DNA from: an uncultured Parabacteroides sp.
Lineage (GTDB): Bacteria > Bacteroidota > Bacteroidia > Bacteroidales > Tannerellaceae
Assembly (NCBI GenBank): GCA_949295065.1
Contig: CASFJQ010000005.1
Coordinates: 62,001 to 126,000, forward strand
Direction of reading: 5' to 3'
Length of the DNA: 64,000 nt
The translations under genes were made by a program, and so were the position numbers. The notes beneath the pieces are model-generated. The model ran no database searches. It was given only the letters and a program-made list of their open reading frames with translations, and was not told the origin of the DNA. How positions within the stretch are numbered: position 1 is the stretch's first letter; every line of letters starts with the position of its first letter. Shown in pieces: positions 16,598-26,494 of this stretch.

Positions 16598-19405
16598 ATG
16601 CAAAGACTATACTTACTTTATATATTCATCTTTTGGGCAAGTTTTACCACATTGAATGCACAGAATACGAAATGTGACATTAGCGGCTCAGTGTTTGAAG
16701 AAGGAACAGAATTACCTGTTGAACAAGCGACGGTGCGTTTGCTTAATCTAGCGGACAGCTCGATGATTCGCGGTGTGGCAAGCAGCAAAAACGGAAGTTT
16801 CACGCTGAAAGGTGTGAGAAAGGGGAAATATTTGCTGAATATTTCATTTATAGGATTCAAGCCATTATATAAGGATATACAGATTTCGGGGAAAAAGGAA
16901 AATGTTTATATCGGTAAATTATATATGCAAGATGAATCTATTGTACTTGCCGAAGCTGTTGTAGTTGGCAAAGCACCGGAGGTTATCGTAAGAAATGATA
17001 CAACGGAATATAATGCTGATTCATATAAAGTGACTGAAGGCTCGGTGCTGGAGGATTTGCTGAAGAAAATGCCCGGAGTTGAAGTGGACAGCGAAGGGAA
17101 AGTCACGGTTAACGGAAAAGAAATCACCAAAATTATGGTTGACGGGAAAGAGTTTTTCTCGAACGACCCGAAAGTCGCATCGAAAAATCTTCCGGCAAAA
17201 ATGATTGATAAGGTTCAGGTCCTGGACAAGAAAAGTGATATGGCAAAATTAACCGGTTTTGACGACGGCGAGGAGGAAACTGTGATTAATCTTACCGTAA
17301 AACCGGGAATGAAGCAAGGTTGGTTCGGCAACGCATATGCCGGTTATGGAAGCAAAGACCGCTATGAGGGAAATGCTATGGTGAACCGTTTCTATGATAA
17401 CGACCAGATTACCATTATGGGCGGGCTGAACAATACCAACAATATGGGATTTTCAGATATGGCTTCCACCATGTTTTCCGGAATGAGAGGTGGAAAAAGA
17501 GGTTCTGCAGGTAATGGTATTACGACTTCGGGCAATGGAGGTGTGAATTTCAGCAAGGAGTTCAGTAAGAATATGACTTTGGGCGGTAACGCTAATTATT
17601 CGAACTCCAACAATGACGCGAGCAGCAAAAGCAAGTCTCAGACTTTTCTTACGGGAGACAGCGTTTCGTATTCTGATTCTGAAGTTACAAATAATACAAG
17701 GAACAATAATGCCGGAATGAATCTGAGAATGGAATGGAAACCGGACACTATGACTAATATTATTTTTACTCCTGATTTCGGTTACAGCAACAGCCGGACT
17801 TCGAACTATCAATATACAAATACGAGGATAAATGAAGATACTCTTAATATAAGCAACTCGAATGTTTTTTCGGACGGCGAAGGTTATAATCTCAATGCCA
17901 GACTTGATATGAGCAGGAAGCTCAACAATAAAGGTCGTGTTTTGAGTTTTTCTTTCTCTGGTGGAACAAGTGATTCATATAATAATGAAATAAACTATTC
18001 GGAAACTGACTATCTTCAGGAAATGAGAAAACAGGTTATCGACCAGCATATCCGTTACGACAACAAGAGTTTCAATTATCGCGCCTATGTATCGTGGGTT
18101 GAGCCTTTGGGCAGAAACAATTTCCTCCAGGCAACATATTCTTTCAGCCAGAGGAAACAGGAATCGCTTAAAAATGCTTACAACCAGAACGAAGATGGTG
18201 TATATAATATGCTGGATACTGCTTCAAGCAAAAACTATAGAAACAACTTCATCAGCCAAAGAGTAAGCTTGAGTTTCAAGGCACAGAGAGAAAAATATAT
18301 GTATATGTTTGGTCTCAATCTTGACCCCTCATACTCGCAAAGCGAGAACTTCATAGGCGACAGTGTCCTTTCAAACATAAGCAGGAGTGTGACGAACCTC
18401 TCTCCTATTTTCCGATTCAACTACAGATTCGACAAACGGACAAACCTGAGAATAGACTATAACGGAAGGACTACACAGCCCTCGATGACTCAATTGCAGC
18501 CGGTAATAGACAATTCAAATCCGCTGAATATTGTCATTGGTAATCCGGAGCTGAAACCAAAATATACAAATAATTTCACAGCTCATTTCAACAAGTTCAA
18601 TCCGCAAAAGCAAAGCGCAATGATGTTTATGCTGAATGGTAACTATATTCTTAATGATATTGTCAGTAAAACAGTTTTCAACAGCGAAACCGGAGGACAG
18701 CAAACGACGTATGAAAACGTGAACGGTAATTTCACGGTGAACGGACGCATAATGTTCAACACTCCGCTGAGGAACAAGAAATTCACAATCAACACAATGA
18801 CTACGGCTATGATGTCCGGCTCAAACAGTTTTGTAAATGGAGAAAAGAACAGGAGCAAAAATCTGAACCTGTCTGAAAGAGCCGGCATTGATTTCCGTTC
18901 GTCATATATGGATATCGGGGTGAATGGAAACATACGTTACAATTCAAACATAAATTCCTTGCAGGCTCAGAACAATCTTAAGACTTTCAACTACAGTGTT
19001 GGCGGATACACAACTCTTTATCTGCCTTGGAACATCAAAGTGGAAAGTGATGTCAACTGGTCAACAAACTCCGGGTATGCCGACGGATTCGAACTGAACG
19101 AAGTGTTATGGAACGCATCAGTTTCAAAATCGTTCCTGAAAAACAACCAAGGAACTTTGAGATTCAAGATTTATGACATATTGCAACAGAGAAGCAACAT
19201 TTCACGAAGTGTTACGGCAAGCAGAATCAGCGATTCGGAATATAATACATTGAGCAGTTATTTTATGTTTCACTTCATATACAGATTCAGCATATTCAAA
19301 GGCGGACAGCCTGGTGGACGAGACAGAGGACCTGCCGGAGAGCCACGCCTGCTGCCACCGCACCTTGGCGGTCCGGGACCGGGTCCGGGCGGACCGGGAA
19401 GATAA
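16598..19405 (+). CDS. TonB-dependent receptor-like outer-membrane beta-barrel protein with Gly/Pro tail
   Basis: An outer-membrane protein of 935 residues: signal peptide ending in LNAQ, a CarboxypepD_reg-like domain at about 27-105, a plug-like domain at about 130-215 (LLKKMPGVEVDSEGKVTVNG, KIMVDGKEFFSNDP) and a large barrel with Asn/Ser-rich strands. After the last aromatic strand (FMFHFIYRF) come about 35 residues of Gly, Pro and Arg ending in GPGR, beyond where a barrel normally ends. No SusD is nearby. The ligand is unknown. The ACCTAGGT array upstream is the obvious candidate control region. Confidence 0.85.
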   Translation: MQRLYLLYIFIFWASFTTLNAQNTKCDISGSVFEEGTELPVEQATVRLLNLADSSMIRGVASSKNGSFTLKGVRKGKYLLNISFIGFKPLYKDIQISGKKENVYIGKLYMQDESIVLAEAVVVGKAPEVIVRNDTTEYNADSYKVTEGSVLEDLLKKMPGVEVDSEGKVTVNGKEITKIMVDGKEFFSNDPKVASKNLPAKMIDKVQVLDKKSDMAKLTGFDDGEEETVINLTVKPGMKQGWFGNAYAGYGSKDRYEGNAMVNRFYDNDQITIMGGLNNTNNMGFSDMASTMFSGMRGGKRGSAGNGITTSGNGGVNFSKEFSKNMTLGGNANYSNSNNDASSKSKSQTFLTGDSVSYSDSEVTNNTRNNNAGMNLRMEWKPDTMTNIIFTPDFGYSNSRTSNYQYTNTRINEDTLNISNSNVFSDGEGYNLNARLDMSRKLNNKGRVLSFSFSGGTSDSYNNEINYSETDYLQEMRKQVIDQHIRYDNKSFNYRAYVSWVEPLGRNNFLQATYSFSQRKQESLKNAYNQNEDGVYNMLDTASSKNYRNNFISQRVSLSFKAQREKYMYMFGLNLDPSYSQSENFIGDSVLSNISRSVTNLSPIFRFNYRFDKRTNLRIDYNGRTTQPSMTQLQPVIDNSNPLNIVIGNPELKPKYTNNFTAHFNKFNPQKQSAMMFMLNGNYILNDIVSKTVFNSETGGQQTTYENVNGNFTVNGRIMFNTPLRNKKFTINTMTTAMMSGSNSFVNGEKNRSKNLNLSERAGIDFRSSYMDIGVNGNIRYNSNINSLQAQNNLKTFNYSVGGYTTLYLPWNIKVESDVNWSTNSGYADGFELNEVLWNASVSKSFLKNNQGTLRFKIYDILQQRSNISRSVTASRISDSEYNTLSSYFMFHFIYRFSIFKGGQPGGRDRGPAGEPRLLPPHLGGPGPGPGGPGR

Positions 19406-19486
19406 TACCACAAACAAAGTGCAATGATATTTGAAAGGTCTTTTATTTTTTATACCTTTATGGCTTAATATCTCATAAATCTGAAG

Positions 19487-20923
19487 ATGTTTGCCTTTAT
19501 GAATATAGAATGGATTTTCAGTACAATATTCATCCTGCTCTATAGCATAACTATCATTGGGCTGAGTTTGGTTATTATAGCGGAAAACAGAAATCCGCTA
19601 AAGACAATACCGTGGGTAATCGTACTTTTGCTTGCGCCTGGTGTCGGTCTGGTTTTCTATTTCTTTTTCGGACAAGACAACCGCAAACAGAAAATCATTT
19701 CCAGAAGAACATATAAAAGAATAATTAACCGTCCCAAAACCAAAGAACCCCCGACAGATTCCTGTCATTTACCGGAAGAATACTCACAATTATCAGCATT
19801 GATAAGCAGAAACAACCAGTCACCTCTGCTCTATGGCAGCAAAATAGACATTTTCACCAACGGGAAAGATAAGTTTGCGGCATTGATTGATGACCTGAAC
19901 AATGCAAAGCAATATATTCATCTGCAATATTACATATTCTGCGACGATGCCATTGGAAATACGATAAAAAACATTCTTATCAAAAAGGCAAAAGAAGGAG
20001 TCAAGGTGAGAGTGCTTTACGATGATGTGGGATGCTGGAATGTTCACAACAACTTCTTCAAGGAAATGAAAAACTGCGGAATAGAAATATATCCATTCCT
20101 GAAAGTAGTTTTCCCGATATTCACAAGCAAAGTAAACTATAGAAATCACCGGAAAATTGTAGTTATTGACGGATATATAGGATACATCGGCGGGATGAAT
20201 ATCGCTGACAGATATACAGTGGGTTCAAAACTGGGAACATGGCGGGACACACATTTCCGCATCATGGGAAAAGGTGTATATGGATTGCAAGCATCATTTC
20301 TCGTGGACTGGTATGCAATGAGCAAACAAGTATTGAGCGACAAGATATTATATCCAAAGACTGAGGAATACGGAGACAATATAATGCAAGTGGTAACAAG
20401 CGGGCCAGTCGGACCTTGGCGGAATCTTCTGCAAGGAATTATACATATAATAACCAATGCCAAGAAATATATCTATATACAAACACCTTATTTCCTGCCC
20501 ACTGAAGGATTGAGCCAGGCTTTGCACATTGCGGCTTTAAGCGGTGTGGACGTAAGGCTTATGCTTCCGTTGCACTCGGACACCTGGACTGCCAACATGG
20601 CAAGCCGTTCATTTCTTGAGGAGATGCTGAGAGCCGGTGCTAAAGTGTATTTCTATAAACCTGGATTCCTTCACTCCAAGCTTGTGATTTGTGATGATTT
20701 TATATCATGCATAGGCTCAGCCAATATGGATTTCAGGAGTTTCGAACATAATTTTGAAGTAAATGCGATAATTTACCAAACATCGTTTGCAAAAGAAATG
20801 AGGAAAATATTCCTGCACGACCAGGAAAACTGCTTACGGATCAAACTCCCAGTATGGATAAAAAGACCTAGATTTATGAAGCTGCAGGAATCATTTATGA
20901 GATTGTTCTCTCCATTACTGTAA
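19487..20923 (+). CDS. cls: Cardiolipin synthase
   Basis: Joins two phosphatidylglycerol molecules, or related donors, into cardiolipin at the inner membrane. The 478 residues show two N-terminal membrane segments (about 7-30 and 38-62) and two HKD phospholipase-D motifs: HRKIVVIDGYIGYIGGMN near 222 and HSKLVICDDFISCIGSANMD near 397. Length and order match bacterial Cls. ATG 19487 keeps the full first membrane segment; ATG 19499 is also possible. The gene converges on rsmD over a short inverted repeat. Confidence 0.94.
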   Translation: MFAFMNIEWIFSTIFILLYSITIIGLSLVIIAENRNPLKTIPWVIVLLLAPGVGLVFYFFFGQDNRKQKIISRRTYKRIINRPKTKEPPTDSCHLPEEYSQLSALISRNNQSPLLYGSKIDIFTNGKDKFAALIDDLNNAKQYIHLQYYIFCDDAIGNTIKNILIKKAKEGVKVRVLYDDVGCWNVHNNFFKEMKNCGIEIYPFLKVVFPIFTSKVNYRNHRKIVVIDGYIGYIGGMNIADRYTVGSKLGTWRDTHFRIMGKGVYGLQASFLVDWYAMSKQVLSDKILYPKTEEYGDNIMQVVTSGPVGPWRNLLQGIIHIITNAKKYIYIQTPYFLPTEGLSQALHIAALSGVDVRLMLPLHSDTWTANMASRSFLEEMLRAGAKVYFYKPGFLHSKLVICDDFISCIGSANMDFRSFEHNFEVNAIIYQTSFAKEMRKIFLHDQENCLRIKLPVWIKRPRFMKLQESFMRLFSPLL

Positions 20924-20930
20924 ACAAATT

Positions 20931-20980
20931 GACATGTTGACAAGGCGGTAACCAATACATAGAAACCTTGTCAACTTGCC
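20931..20980. repeat. Dispersed GTTGACAAG repeat between cls and rsmD
   Basis: GTTGACAAGG at 20936-20945 and CCTTGTCAAC at 20966-20975 are perfect inverted copies around a 20-base loop. It lies between two convergent genes and could terminate both, although no clear T tract follows. Confidence 0.75.
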
Positions 20981-20987
20981 TTTGGTT

Positions 20988-21527
20988 TTATTCTTTCACG
21001 AATATACTGAAATTCACCGCACCATAAACTCTTCTCTGAGAGAAATAAGGAAGAGATGAAAAGTCATTTGAAGCCGGATGCTCCATTACGAAAACTCCAC
21101 CATCACGAAGCAAATCTCTTTCAAACACAAGTGTTGGAACTTCTGGCAACTCTTTCAAAGCATATGGAGGATCGGCAAAAATAAAGTCAAAACTTTGCTT
21201 TGGAGCCGAATGTAAATAACGGAACACATCACCGCGTATCAGATTATGATTTTCGTCCTTCAATTCGCGGACAACTTTCGCTATGAATGATGCATGAGCA
21301 TTATTCTTTTCAACAGAAGTTACAGAGCGGCAACCACGGGAAAGTAACTCAAAAGATATACTTCCTGTTCCGGCAAACAAATCCAATGCGTCCAAATCCT
21401 CAAAATCAATTAGATTTGCAAGCACATTAAACAAATTCTCCTTGGCGAAATCCGTTGTCGGACGAGCACTAAAAGTTGATGGCACATCAAAACGGCGACG
21501 GCCATATTTTCCACTTATAATTCGCAT
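20988..21527 (-). CDS. rsmD: 16S rRNA (guanine-966-N2) methyltransferase
   Basis: Methylates G966 of 16S rRNA using S-adenosylmethionine. The 179 residues contain the SAM loop DLFAGTGS (about 49-56) and the catalytic DPPY at 119-122, and the N-terminus MRIISGKYGRRR is typical of RsmD. The start overlaps the end of the DUF3822 gene by 13 bases, so the two are translationally linked in one minus-strand operon. Confidence 0.95.
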   Translation of the reverse strand: MRIISGKYGRRRFDVPSTFSARPTTDFAKENLFNVLANLIDFEDLDALDLFAGTGSISFELLSRGCRSVTSVEKNNAHASFIAKVVRELKDENHNLIRGDVFRYLHSAPKQSFDFIFADPPYALKELPEVPTLVFERDLLRDGGVFVMEHPASNDFSSLPYFSQRRVYGAVNFSIFVKE

Positions 21528-22351
21528 ACAGTCAAATATATTAAATCAAGCGGAGCTTCGAGCAAAGCGCTTCCCCGCAAATAAACTTCGGACGGTAAAG
21601 AAAGCTGTGACACGTTTCTTATATATACAGACAAAGATTTTTTCAAATCCTCACATTTACCGGCATCTCCAAAAATATAGAGATAATCCTGCAATTGATT
21701 GAATTTATTCTGTTTCCAAATATACAATATATAATATAACAAATCCTGATTGTCACGAAAAGAAATATTGTTTGCAAACAACAGCTTGCCTTGTGGAGCA
21801 AATGCGGCAAATGACATCTTGTCTTTTGACAAACTTACATATATTTGTCGATACAAGGAATTGGCAGCCTGTTTTTGCCACTGAGTTAAAAGGACAGAAG
21901 CAGGATTGAGGAATTGCGGATTTATGAAAGAACGGGAACAGAATTCATAAATATCTTCGGGAATTGTTGAAAGAAGCACAGCATTCTCAAATCTCAGCTT
22001 GTTTGAAAAAATGTGTCCTTTACTGTCGCAAAAAACGAACGACATAAGTTGCTCGTTCATCTTCTCATCAAACATCTCTTTGGGTAGAATTTGAAAATCC
22101 GAAGAAGAATAAACAATAAACATTTTCTTATATTTCCATGAAAGACATTCATTGGCAAAAAAGAATTCTTTCAAAGAATCGATATACAAATCCGGTTTGC
22201 CCAACTGCCGATAACAGAAGAACGCACTGTCGGCTTCCTGAGGATTATATCCAGAAAAAGAAAATCCATCCGGCGCGAGCCGGATGGATACTATATATTT
22301 CTCAGAATGCTCAGATGTTATTGTATCAGGAATTCTGATAGTCATAGGCAT
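21515..22351 (-). CDS. DUF3822 family protein
   Basis: A 278-residue cytoplasmic protein of the Bacteroidetes-restricted DUF3822 family, which looks like a distant actin/ASKHA-type fold and is regularly coded just before rsmD, as here. Recognisable features are the N-terminal SEHSEKYIVSIRLAPDGFSF and the central FYxFCSR-like region. No catalytic motif can be named. It overlaps rsmD by 13 bases and follows the preceding gene by 8, which suggests a conserved operon. Confidence 0.7.
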   Translation of the reverse strand: MPMTIRIPDTITSEHSEKYIVSIRLAPDGFSFSGYNPQEADSAFFCYRQLGKPDLYIDSLKEFFFANECLSWKYKKMFIVYSSSDFQILPKEMFDEKMNEQLMSFVFCDSKGHIFSNKLRFENAVLLSTIPEDIYEFCSRSFINPQFLNPASVLLTQWQKQAANSLYRQIYVSLSKDKMSFAAFAPQGKLLFANNISFRDNQDLLYYILYIWKQNKFNQLQDYLYIFGDAGKCEDLKKSLSVYIRNVSQLSLPSEVYLRGSALLEAPLDLIYLTVCEL

Positions 22352-22359
22352 CTACAAGA

Positions 22360-22995
22360 TTACTCCCAGTTACCTGCGTTGTTGTTGATTTCTTCCAAAG
22401 AACCTACACGCATACCTGCATATTTACCCTGCTTTTCAGCTTTGTCTTTCAAGTTGTATGCCAACTGAGGATCCATGCCACGCAAGTAAGAATCAAATGG
22501 AACTTCGCAAACGAATACTTTGATTTCATAACCTGAACCTGATTTCAAAGTAGCTGTATCCATATGGAATTCAATTTTATCACCAGGAACACCAGGTACA
22601 TAACGCATAGCATCGATATCATATCCTTTGCCTAGCAATGTATCAACAGCAGGAATCCAGATAGTATCACGTTTGATCAAACCTTTCTTAACAGCTTCCT
22701 GTTCTGTCATACCCTGTTCCAACTGTTCGTCAGTCAAAACACCTTCCTTAACCAAGAACGGAAGTTTTTCTTCTTTCAAGAATTTTCCCAATTCATCGAA
22801 GTTTGCAGCGTGAACACCGTGGATGTTCTTATACTCAATCTGAGCTTTACGGATTTCAATCAAACGAGTTTTGATTGCTTCGTCACGACGATCTTTCTCC
22901 TTGTTGAAATTGATTGGAGTTAGAATACTCTGATAACACATGTACGCCAATACAACTACTGCTGCGGCCAATAATACTTTTAATGCAACTTTCAT
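22360..22995 (-). CDS. Conserved Bacteroidetes protein of unknown function, membrane-anchored
   Basis: A 211-residue protein with one N-terminal membrane segment (about 4-22) and a soluble extracytoplasmic part. A helix of charged residues (about 32-56, RRDEAIKTRLIEIRKAQIEY) follows the membrane segment, a layout that recalls type II pseudopilins, but the prepilin peptidase motif is missing. I do not recognise a function. It is the first gene of the DUF3822-rsmD operon (8-base gap). A TAAATTTG on the minus strand at 23037-23044 may be its -7 box, without a clear -33 element. Confidence 0.6.
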   Translation of the reverse strand: MKVALKVLLAAAVVVLAYMCYQSILTPINFNKEKDRRDEAIKTRLIEIRKAQIEYKNIHGVHAANFDELGKFLKEEKLPFLVKEGVLTDEQLEQGMTEQEAVKKGLIKRDTIWIPAVDTLLGKGYDIDAMRYVPGVPGDKIEFHMDTATLKSGSGYEIKVFVCEVPFDSYLRGMDPQLAYNLKDKAEKQGKYAGMRVGSLEEINNNAGNWE

Positions 22996-23095
22996 GGTTT
23001 ATATATTTTTTGAATTTATTTTATTATTTCGTTCGGCAAATTTAAAAAAGAATATTTAATACACTACCTTTATCGCAAAAATTATTGCAGATAAA

Positions 23096-24511
23096 ATGAT
23101 AAATAATTACTTAAGCCATAAAATTTCACAAAATTTTCCATTTTCTCCTACTTCTGACCAGGAAGAAGCATTAAAAATCCTAAGTGATTTCATACTCTCA
23201 CCCCAAGAAGAAAGCATTCTCCTTTTCAAAGGATATGCAGGAACAGGAAAAACATCACTGATCGGAGCTTTTGTTAAAACGTTAAATGAACTTAAGCAAA
23301 AAGTTATACTTCTTGCGCCAACAGGGAGAGCTGCCAAGGTATTCTCGGGCTATGCCTGCCAAAAAGCATACACTATTCACAAAAAGATTTACCGGCAGAA
23401 GGCTTTTTCAAACGACTTGAGCAATTTCCTTCCAACTGAAAATCTTTACAAAGATACAATTTTTATTGTAGATGAAGCATCTATGATAGCAAATCAAAGC
23501 GTAGATTCATATTTTTTTGGTTCCGGGCGTTTGTTGGACGACTTGATACAGTATGTTTATAGCGGAAATAACTGCCGAATGATAGTTATGGGAGATATTG
23601 CCCAACTTCCTCCGGTTATGCAAACTGCAAGTCCGGCATTGGACAGAAATGTTCTTGAAGGATATAATCTGACGGTGATGGAAGTGGAACTGACGCAAGT
23701 GGTAAGGCAGGACAAAGATTCCGGAATACTTTATAATGCCACCAGATTGAGAGACGCATTGAGAAACGATGCCGTTGATATTTTCCCGAAACTGGCTATA
23801 AAAGGTTTCCAGGATTTCCGTAAAGTTTCAGGTGAAGACTTGATTGAAGAGATTTCGGCAGCATATAACCGTGACGGTATTGAAGATACAATGATTATTG
23901 CACGCTCAAACAAAAGGGCTACAATATATAACAATGGTATAAGAAACCGTATTCTTTATCGTGAGGAAGAACTCTCAAACGGTGACAGACTGATGGTTGC
24001 AAAAAACAACTACTTCTGGATGACGGATAATAAAGAAATGGATTTCATAGCTAACGGTGAAATCATAAAGATTATGAAAGTCCGTAGGACTTATGAAATG
24101 TATGGTTTCAGATTTGCAGATGTGCTGGTTTATTTTCCCGATTATGATATTGAAAAAGAAATAAAAATACTGTTGGATGCATTGCAGACAGATTCACCGG
24201 CTTTGTCGAGAGAAGATAACGACAAACTGTTTTATTCTGTTCTCGAAGATTATGAAGATATAACGACAAAAGCCGGAAAAATGAAAAAAATGAAAGCAGA
24301 CCCGCACTATAATGCAGTGCAGGTCAAATATGCTTATGCCGTCACATGCCACAAAGCCCAAGGCGGCCAGTGGATGAATGTTTTCCTTGACATAGGCTAT
24401 ATAACGGAAGAAATGCTAGGCGAGGATTTCTACAGATGGTTATATACTGCATTTACACGTGCAACGAGCAAACTGTTCCTAGTCAATCTTCCTGAAGAGT
24501 TTGAGGAATAG
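23096..24511 (+). CDS. RecD-like DNA helicase
   Basis: A superfamily 1 helicase of 471 residues. Walker A GYAGTGKT lies at 46-53, Walker B IVDEASM near 125, the GDIAQLPPV motif III near 174, and the C-terminal UvrD/RecD block VTCHKAQGGQW and YTAFTRAT is present. It lacks a RecB/RecC context and the long N-terminal extension of RecD2, so it is a stand-alone single-stranded DNA-dependent ATPase of the kind common in Bacteroidetes; its precise role is unknown. Its last 29 bases overlap the 3' end of the MBL-fold gene. Confidence 0.88.
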   Translation: MINNYLSHKISQNFPFSPTSDQEEALKILSDFILSPQEESILLFKGYAGTGKTSLIGAFVKTLNELKQKVILLAPTGRAAKVFSGYACQKAYTIHKKIYRQKAFSNDLSNFLPTENLYKDTIFIVDEASMIANQSVDSYFFGSGRLLDDLIQYVYSGNNCRMIVMGDIAQLPPVMQTASPALDRNVLEGYNLTVMEVELTQVVRQDKDSGILYNATRLRDALRNDAVDIFPKLAIKGFQDFRKVSGEDLIEEISAAYNRDGIEDTMIIARSNKRATIYNNGIRNRILYREEELSNGDRLMVAKNNYFWMTDNKEMDFIANGEIIKIMKVRRTYEMYGFRFADVLVYFPDYDIEKEIKILLDALQTDSPALSREDNDKLFYSVLEDYEDITTKAGKMKKMKADPHYNAVQVKYAYAVTCHKAQGGQWMNVFLDIGYITEEMLGEDFYRWLYTAFTRATSKLFLVNLPEEFEE

Positions 24512-25343
24512 GCTGTGAAGCGGTTACACTGCCGCGGTCGAGCAAATAAAGCCCGCTTTTAGTTTTCTTTACTTTAGAAGAAACAGTATAAGCATCGTGG
24601 CAGAATATTATTCGCTGACATTTCTCAGCAGCTTCATCCAGCAATCTGATTTTTGAATCATATGAGCGAAGCGGAGCAATATCATAAGCCGAAATCCATT
24701 CCGGCGACACACTGGCTGCCAAAGGTATTACATCACCGGCAAAGACCAGTGTCTCGCCATTAATTGTAATATAAGGAATTATTTGTCCCGGAGTATGTCC
24801 GTCGGCAAGTTTCAGGCGGAGTTCAGGAATAACATCCTCATCAGAATCAATTAGCCTCAACAATCCGGAATCTTCAACAGCTTTCATATCATCAATGAAA
24901 AATGAATCTTTTTCAAGAGCATGAGGTTTGAGAAAATTTTCCCATTGCTCCTTGCCTACCCAATGGCATGCCTTTGGGAAAGCCATACGGAATTTACCAT
25001 TATCTTCCGGCACAGCACATCCACCGCAATGGTCAAAATGCAGGTGAGTAAGGATAACGTCAGTAATATCTTCAGGTTGATATCCTTTCTCTTTAAGGCA
25101 CTGCTCAACAGACTTATTTTCAAAGAACCGATAATATGACATTTTAGCCGGATGATAATTTCCGGCTCCGGCATCTATCAGTATCAGTCGTCCTGGGAAT
25201 TCCAGAAGAACACTACGCATAGCAAGTATGCATCCATTCTGTTCGTCACTCTTATAGCGTCTGTTCCAAGCAGTTTTAGGCACAGCTCCAAACATTGCGC
25301 CGCCATCGGCAAAAAAATAACCTGTTTCAAAAATATCTATCAT
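24483..25343 (-). CDS. MBL-fold metallohydrolase
   Basis: A metallo-beta-lactamase-fold hydrolase of 286 residues with the zinc motif HLHFDHCGG (about 100-108), a further Asp in FAGDV and a late His in IFCHDA. The closest recognisable type is the quorum-quenching lactonase-like/N-acyl hydrolase group (DGHTPGQI), but the substrate is not known. I use ATG 25343 because MIDIFETGYFF starts the fold; the upstream ATG 25394 would overlap the next gene's promoter. Convergent with the helicase by 29 bases. Confidence 0.82.
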   Translation of the reverse strand: MIDIFETGYFFADGGAMFGAVPKTAWNRRYKSDEQNGCILAMRSVLLEFPGRLILIDAGAGNYHPAKMSYYRFFENKSVEQCLKEKGYQPEDITDVILTHLHFDHCGGCAVPEDNGKFRMAFPKACHWVGKEQWENFLKPHALEKDSFFIDDMKAVEDSGLLRLIDSDEDVIPELRLKLADGHTPGQIIPYITINGETLVFAGDVIPLAASVSPEWISAYDIAPLRSYDSKIRLLDEAAEKCQRIIFCHDAYTVSSKVKKTKSGLYLLDRGSVTASQPIPQTLQED

Positions 25344-25422
25344 AATACGTAATACCGAAAAACACTCAAAAGTAAGTGTTATTTTCAAATACACAAAATG
25401 TTCCTATTCCAGTTAAAAGTCG

Positions 25423-25430
25423 TATTTTTG
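25423..25430 (+). promoter_or_regulatory. Possible -7 box of the Mur-ligase-like gene
   Basis: TATTTTTG fits TAnnTTTG and lies 18 bases before the ATG at 25448. The -33 region is weak, so this is a partial match. Confidence 0.35.
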
Positions 25431-25447
25431 CATACAAATACCAAGCA

Positions 25448-26362
25448 ATGCATAAAGTTCATTTAATCTCGATAACAGACTCCCTGATGCCTGAAATAGC
25501 AAAGGCTATAAAAGAGAAAGGATTTGAAGTCAGTGTTTCCGGTGAAGACTTATCAGAGGAGCAACTGAAATCCTTTGAAGATAAGGGATATATATGTCAC
25601 GGTAACGGATGGTTTCCGGAACTGATGAACAAGAATATACAGGCTGTTGTTCTAGGTGGCACAGTTGGTGCAGATAATCCGGAACTTATTATGGCGAAGC
25701 AACTTGGACTGTTGATTCAATCTATTCCGGACTTCATTTATCATAGGACAAAGTCCAAAATAAGAGTTGTCGTTGCCGGAAGTAGAGGGAAATGCACAAT
25801 ATTGTCGATGATGGTAGCGGCAATGAAGCAACAGAAAATGGCGTTCGACTATGCAACAACCAGTACAATTCCTTCTCTTGAAGACAAGATTCATTTTAAC
25901 TATGAATCACGAATAGCTTTGATTGAAGGAGACGAACACGTAACGTCCAAACTGGAAAAGCGTTCGCAACTGGAGTTTTACCGTCCGCATATCGCAGTAC
26001 TGACTAATCTTACTTGGGAATTATCTACAGACCATTCAACTCCTGAAGCTTATATCAGTACTTACAGATATTTCTCTACATCTATTGAGCGTGAAGGCAA
26101 ACTGATTTATTATGGAGGTGATCCGGTGATAAGCCAGTTGGTTGAAGAAATCAGAAATGATATTACAGCAATCCCTTTCAACAAACATGAAATTGTAGAA
26201 AGAGACGGAAACACATATCTTCAAACCAGATACGGAGAATATCCGATAAAAGTAACTGACTCATATTTCCTGATAAATCTGAACGCAGCAAGACTTGCCT
26301 GCAGGCAGATTGGAATAAACGACAAGAATTTCTATCAGGCTGTGTCTGAAATATACAGATGA
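25448..26362 (+). CDS. Mur ligase-like protein without C-terminal domain
   Basis: A cytoplasmic protein of 304 residues. An N-terminal Rossmann-like part (MHKVHLISITDSLMPEIAKA; VVLGGTVGADNPEL) is followed by a Mur-type ATP loop GSRGKCT at 111-117, where typical enzymes have G-T-x-G-K-T/S-T, and by TNLTWELSTDHST near 191, the usual TNxxxDH motif. It ends where the third Mur domain (amino-acid addition) would begin, so it is much shorter than MurC or Mpl (about 450). It may be a specialised UDP-MurNAc-binding protein or a relict ligase. ATG 25448 gives the clean family start. No neighbouring murein genes. Confidence 0.7.
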   Translation: MHKVHLISITDSLMPEIAKAIKEKGFEVSVSGEDLSEEQLKSFEDKGYICHGNGWFPELMNKNIQAVVLGGTVGADNPELIMAKQLGLLIQSIPDFIYHRTKSKIRVVVAGSRGKCTILSMMVAAMKQQKMAFDYATTSTIPSLEDKIHFNYESRIALIEGDEHVTSKLEKRSQLEFYRPHIAVLTNLTWELSTDHSTPEAYISTYRYFSTSIEREGKLIYYGGDPVISQLVEEIRNDITAIPFNKHEIVERDGNTYLQTRYGEYPIKVTDSYFLINLNAARLACRQIGINDKNFYQAVSEIYR

Positions 26363-26456
26363 CGAGTTAACAAGAAAACGAGTTGACAAGCGTTCCTGGA
26401 TAATTCATAACAATAGGTATTTTACATTGTCAACTCGTCTCTGTAGCCTTGTCATC
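26361..26456. repeat. Dispersed GTTGACAAG repeat
   Basis: GAGTTAACAAG and GAGTTGACAAG on the left, TTGTCAACTCGTCTCTGTAGCCTTGTCA on the right half (26426 onward), forming an inverted structure directly after the Mur-like stop codon. It fills the gap to the DUF4924 gene. Confidence 0.75.
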
Positions 26457-26494
26457 TTTTTAAAGTAAACTAATTTTTAAAGAACGATTTTGCC

